Positions 61,993 through 64,000 of a DNA stretch of 64,000 nt are shown here, in pieces. The stretch lies in the NCBI RefSeq assembly GCF_026965535.1, contig NZ_CP114039.1:7130001-7194000 (forward strand). The letters run 5' to 3'. Under the pieces are notes generated by a model that did no database searches, was not told where the DNA came from, and was given only the letters and a program-made list of their open reading frames with translations. Numbering within the stretch: the first letter of the stretch is position 1; each line of letters opens with the position of its first letter. The stretch is from Corallococcus sp. NCRR. Its GTDB lineage: Bacteria; Myxococcota; Myxococcia; Myxococcales; Myxococcaceae. Made by a program: the position numbers and the translations under genes.

Positions 61993-64000
61993 TCACCGCC
62001 GGGCACGGCGGGGCCGCCACACGACCCCCGCGAGCAGCCACCAGGCCAGGACACCCGGAAGCGCGGTGGCGCCGGCACTGCACCCGCCGGAGTCAGCCTC
62101 ATCCGGGCCCGTCACCGTGCCGCCGTCCTGCTTGACGCCCGCATCCGCGCCACTTCCGCCGTCCGTGCCGGTCCCCGCATCCGCATTGGCTCCGGCATCC
62201 GTCTGGGTACCCGCGTCCACGGCGCTGCCCGCATCCGAGCTGGTGCCGGCGTCGAAGACCGTCGCCGCCCGGACCTGGATCTGGAACGTCTGGACCGCAT
62301 CCGGGGTCTGTCCATTGCTGGCGCGCACGGAGACGGTCACGGTCCCTTCAGCCGCGGGCGTCCAGGACAGACGTCCACTGACAGGGTCCAGCGTCATGCC
62401 TTGCGGCCCCTGCAACAGCGTCAGTGAAGCCACCGGCTTTCCGCTCGCCGTGACCGTGTATGCATAGGGTGTCCCCACGGTCGCCGTCGTCAGGGGCGCG
62501 GAGGTGATGGCAGGCACCCCGAGCACGTCCCTGGCGATGACGGTGACCACCCGCGAGGTGAGTCCCGGCGAGGACACCGTCAACAGGGCCACATCGTCCT
62601 CGCTGTCGGTGTCGCGCACGGTCGCCACTGTGACGGTCTTCGCGGAGGTGCCGTCCTCGGGCGTGAAGGTCAGGGAGGCACCGCCGGTGACGGTCACGTC
62701 CGCGCTCCCCGAAGTCCGGGCCACGGTGACCGTCACGGGAGACGTCGGCGCGTAGGTCAGGCGGACGGTGAAGGTGCCGCCCATTCCCTCGTCCAGGTCG
62801 AACGACGTGGTGGAGAGCTGGAGCGCCTGGACTTCGTCCTCCTCGGTGCGCGCGTGGATCTCCACGCCGGGCACGCCCTCCGGAAAGCCCGGGGCCATGG
62901 TGACGAAGAACGTGGCGTGGTCCACCTCCGAGTCCGCGTCCTGGGCCGCGCTGAGGGTGATGAACTGCGGGACGCTCCAGTTGGTCGCGTCGAAGAGCAC
63001 CGGCTGCCCGGCGCTCACCCGGATGTCCGAGTCCTGTTCACGCCTCACCAGGGCCACGGACGTCGGGGTCGTCGGCGGCATGGCCAGGGAGACCATGAGC
63101 GTCTTCGACCCGCCTTCGGGGACGACCAGGTCCTGGGTGGAGACGACCACGCCCTGGCCCGCGGGCAGCGGCGTGACGCGGTAGATGATGTTGCCCAGGG
63201 ACAGCACATACAGCGCGCCGTCCGGCCCCACCGCGACGTCGGTGAACGACTCCCAGTCGGAGTAGTTCACCACGAGGTCCACCTTGTTCACGGAGCCATC
63301 CGCTCCCAGGTCGACCCGGAACACGCTCCCATCGAAGTCGGCGAAGAAGTAGTCCCCCTGGTACTCGGAGGGAAAGCGCGTGCCCGCGTAGAACGCGCCA
63401 CCGACGACGGCGTCGCCCATCGGGTCTGTCTTCAACCCGCCGCCGCCGCTCACCGCATCCGGGCCGGGCTGCGCCACGGTGAAGGACAAGGGCGAGGGAA
63501 AGCCCGTGATGAAGCCCACCCCGTTGAAGCTGGGGTCTCGCACATCACGCAGGTGCACCTTCTTGCCCTTGCGCAGAGAGGACACCGGATGGGTGCCACT
63601 CACGGTGAAGGTCGCGACCCCGTTCTTGCGCACGGCGCCGTTCGCCGTGAAGCCGTACTCCTCCCACTGCCCTGGCGTGTACGCGACGAGCGGCGCCAGG
63701 AAGCCCGCGGGCTGGTTGTTCTCATACTGCCACCAGCCACCATGTTCGCCCCGGCCCACGCTGAAGATCTGCTCGGCGGCTTCGCCAGCGACATTGGCCC
63801 AGAGCTTCCCGGTCCCCGGCTGGAAGCGGATCCGGAAGGGATTGCGGAAGCCTCGCGCCCAGATGAGGTCGTGGTTCGGCCCCCAGTCGTCGTAGAAGGG
63901 GTTGTCCGTGGGGATGGTCCCGTCCTTGTTGACGCGGAGGATCTTCGACGACATCTGGGACAGGTCATCATTGCCGCCCTCGGACGTCCCCCGGTCCCCG
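61993..64000 (-). CDS. Sugar dehydrogenase-like surface protein with Calx-beta and MYXO-CTERM, 5' end outside window
   Basis: The frame is open at the right window edge (GDRGTSEGGNDDLSQ precedes the first internal Met), so at least 669 residues are encoded and the N-terminus is missing. The first part matches soluble glucose/sorbosone dehydrogenase-type beta-propellers (ILRVNKDG, NPFYDDWGPNHDLIWARGFR, ADFDGSVFRV). Then come Calx-beta-like segments (FDLDEGMGGTFTVRL), a cadherin/Ig-like putative domain (PAITSAPLTTATVGTPYAYT), an Ala/Gly/Asp-rich linker and a MYXO-CTERM-like tail (GGCSAG, hydrophobic helix, RPRRARR). This tail anchors and sorts proteins to the myxobacterial surface. Confidence 0.88.
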   Translation of the reverse strand, partial: GDRGTSEGGNDDLSQMSSKILRVNKDGTIPTDNPFYDDWGPNHDLIWARGFRNPFRIRFQPGTGKLWANVAGEAAEQIFSVGRGEHGGWWQYENNQPAGFLAPLVAYTPGQWEEYGFTANGAVRKNGVATFTVSGTHPVSSLRKGKKVHLRDVRDPSFNGVGFITGFPSPLSFTVAQPGPDAVSGGGGLKTDPMGDAVVGGAFYAGTRFPSEYQGDYFFADFDGSVFRVDLGADGSVNKVDLVVNYSDWESFTDVAVGPDGALYVLSLGNIIYRVTPLPAGQGVVVSTQDLVVPEGGSKTLMVSLAMPPTTPTSVALVRREQDSDIRVSAGQPVLFDATNWSVPQFITLSAAQDADSEVDHATFFVTMAPGFPEGVPGVEIHARTEEDEVQALQLSTTSFDLDEGMGGTFTVRLTYAPTSPVTVTVARTSGSADVTVTGGASLTFTPEDGTSAKTVTVATVRDTDSEDDVALLTVSSPGLTSRVVTVIARDVLGVPAITSAPLTTATVGTPYAYTVTASGKPVASLTLLQGPQGMTLDPVSGRLSWTPAAEGTVTVSVRASNGQTPDAVQTFQIQVRAATVFDAGTSSDAGSAVDAGTQTDAGANADAGTGTDGGSGADAGVKQDGGTVTGPDEADSGGCSAGATALPGVLAWWLLAGVVWRPRRARR

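Overview
The window is very GC-rich DNA from a myxobacterium, most likely a Myxococcaceae member of the Myxococcus/Corallococcus group. The inference rests on features that co-occur in that family: a MYXO-CTERM-type C-terminal tail (61993-64000), a Cys-rich DUF4215-repeat lipoprotein with a fibro-slime domain (33172-34970), a membrane Ser/Thr kinase next to an FHA-GAF adenylyl cyclase, a GAF-containing sigma-54 activator and many lipoproteins. No rRNA, tRNA or CRISPR array was recognised.

Left accessory region (1-21 kb). The window opens inside a ComEC-like metallo-beta-lactamase gene that converges on a 1221-residue CHAT / nSTAND NTPase. The last ~400 residues of that NTPase are homologous along their length to a stand-alone His/Cys (clan CD-like) protease at 12793-14265, but both catalytic positions are replaced. 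The stand-alone protease keeps the dyad and sits in a two-gene operon with a calcineurin-like phosphoesterase. Between them lie a thioesterase, a Gfo/Idh/MocA oxidoreductase, a Spo0M homologue, a DEAD-box RNA helicase and a compact class II lanthipeptide locus (precursor at 12216-12413 plus LanM). Next come an MFS transporter with a 27-bp palindromic operator, a scar joining a MerR fragment to a hydrolase tail, a frameshifted HNH-like secreted toxin with an SMI1-type immunity gene, glutaminase, and a serine hydrolase lipoprotein.

Insertion (21.7-28.6 kb). Two 656-bp direct repeats (14 mismatches, no indels, by my count) bracket 5.5 kb of small genes: an NlpC/P60 endolysin, holin-like membrane proteins, lipoproteins and fragments. 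The left repeat leaves a DHFR-like reductase gene intact and ParA truncated; the right repeat leaves ParA intact and the reductase truncated. This is the geometry expected from single-crossover integration of a circular molecule.

Core-like region (28.7-64 kb). This holds a metal-dependent hydrolase overlapping a sigma-54 activator, a sugar porter, the DUF4215 lipoprotein (frameshifted), a GIDE-like membrane protein, the cyclase-kinase operon, TruD, an ECF sigma/anti-sigma pair with a bactofilin-like membrane protein, a two-subunit amine oxidase/cyanide-synthase-like flavoenzyme, a secreted serine protease, an SDR lacking its catalytic Tyr and Lys, a universal stress protein, an iron-uptake cluster (TonB, PepSY membrane protein, TonB-dependent receptor with a Fur box, PiuC), a CPA2 antiporter, an isochorismatase, a PsiE-like protein and the 3' part of a sugar dehydrogenase-like protein running off the right edge.

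Several genes carry single frameshifts in G/C-rich runs. Each could be a true lesion or an assembly error, so they are marked individually.
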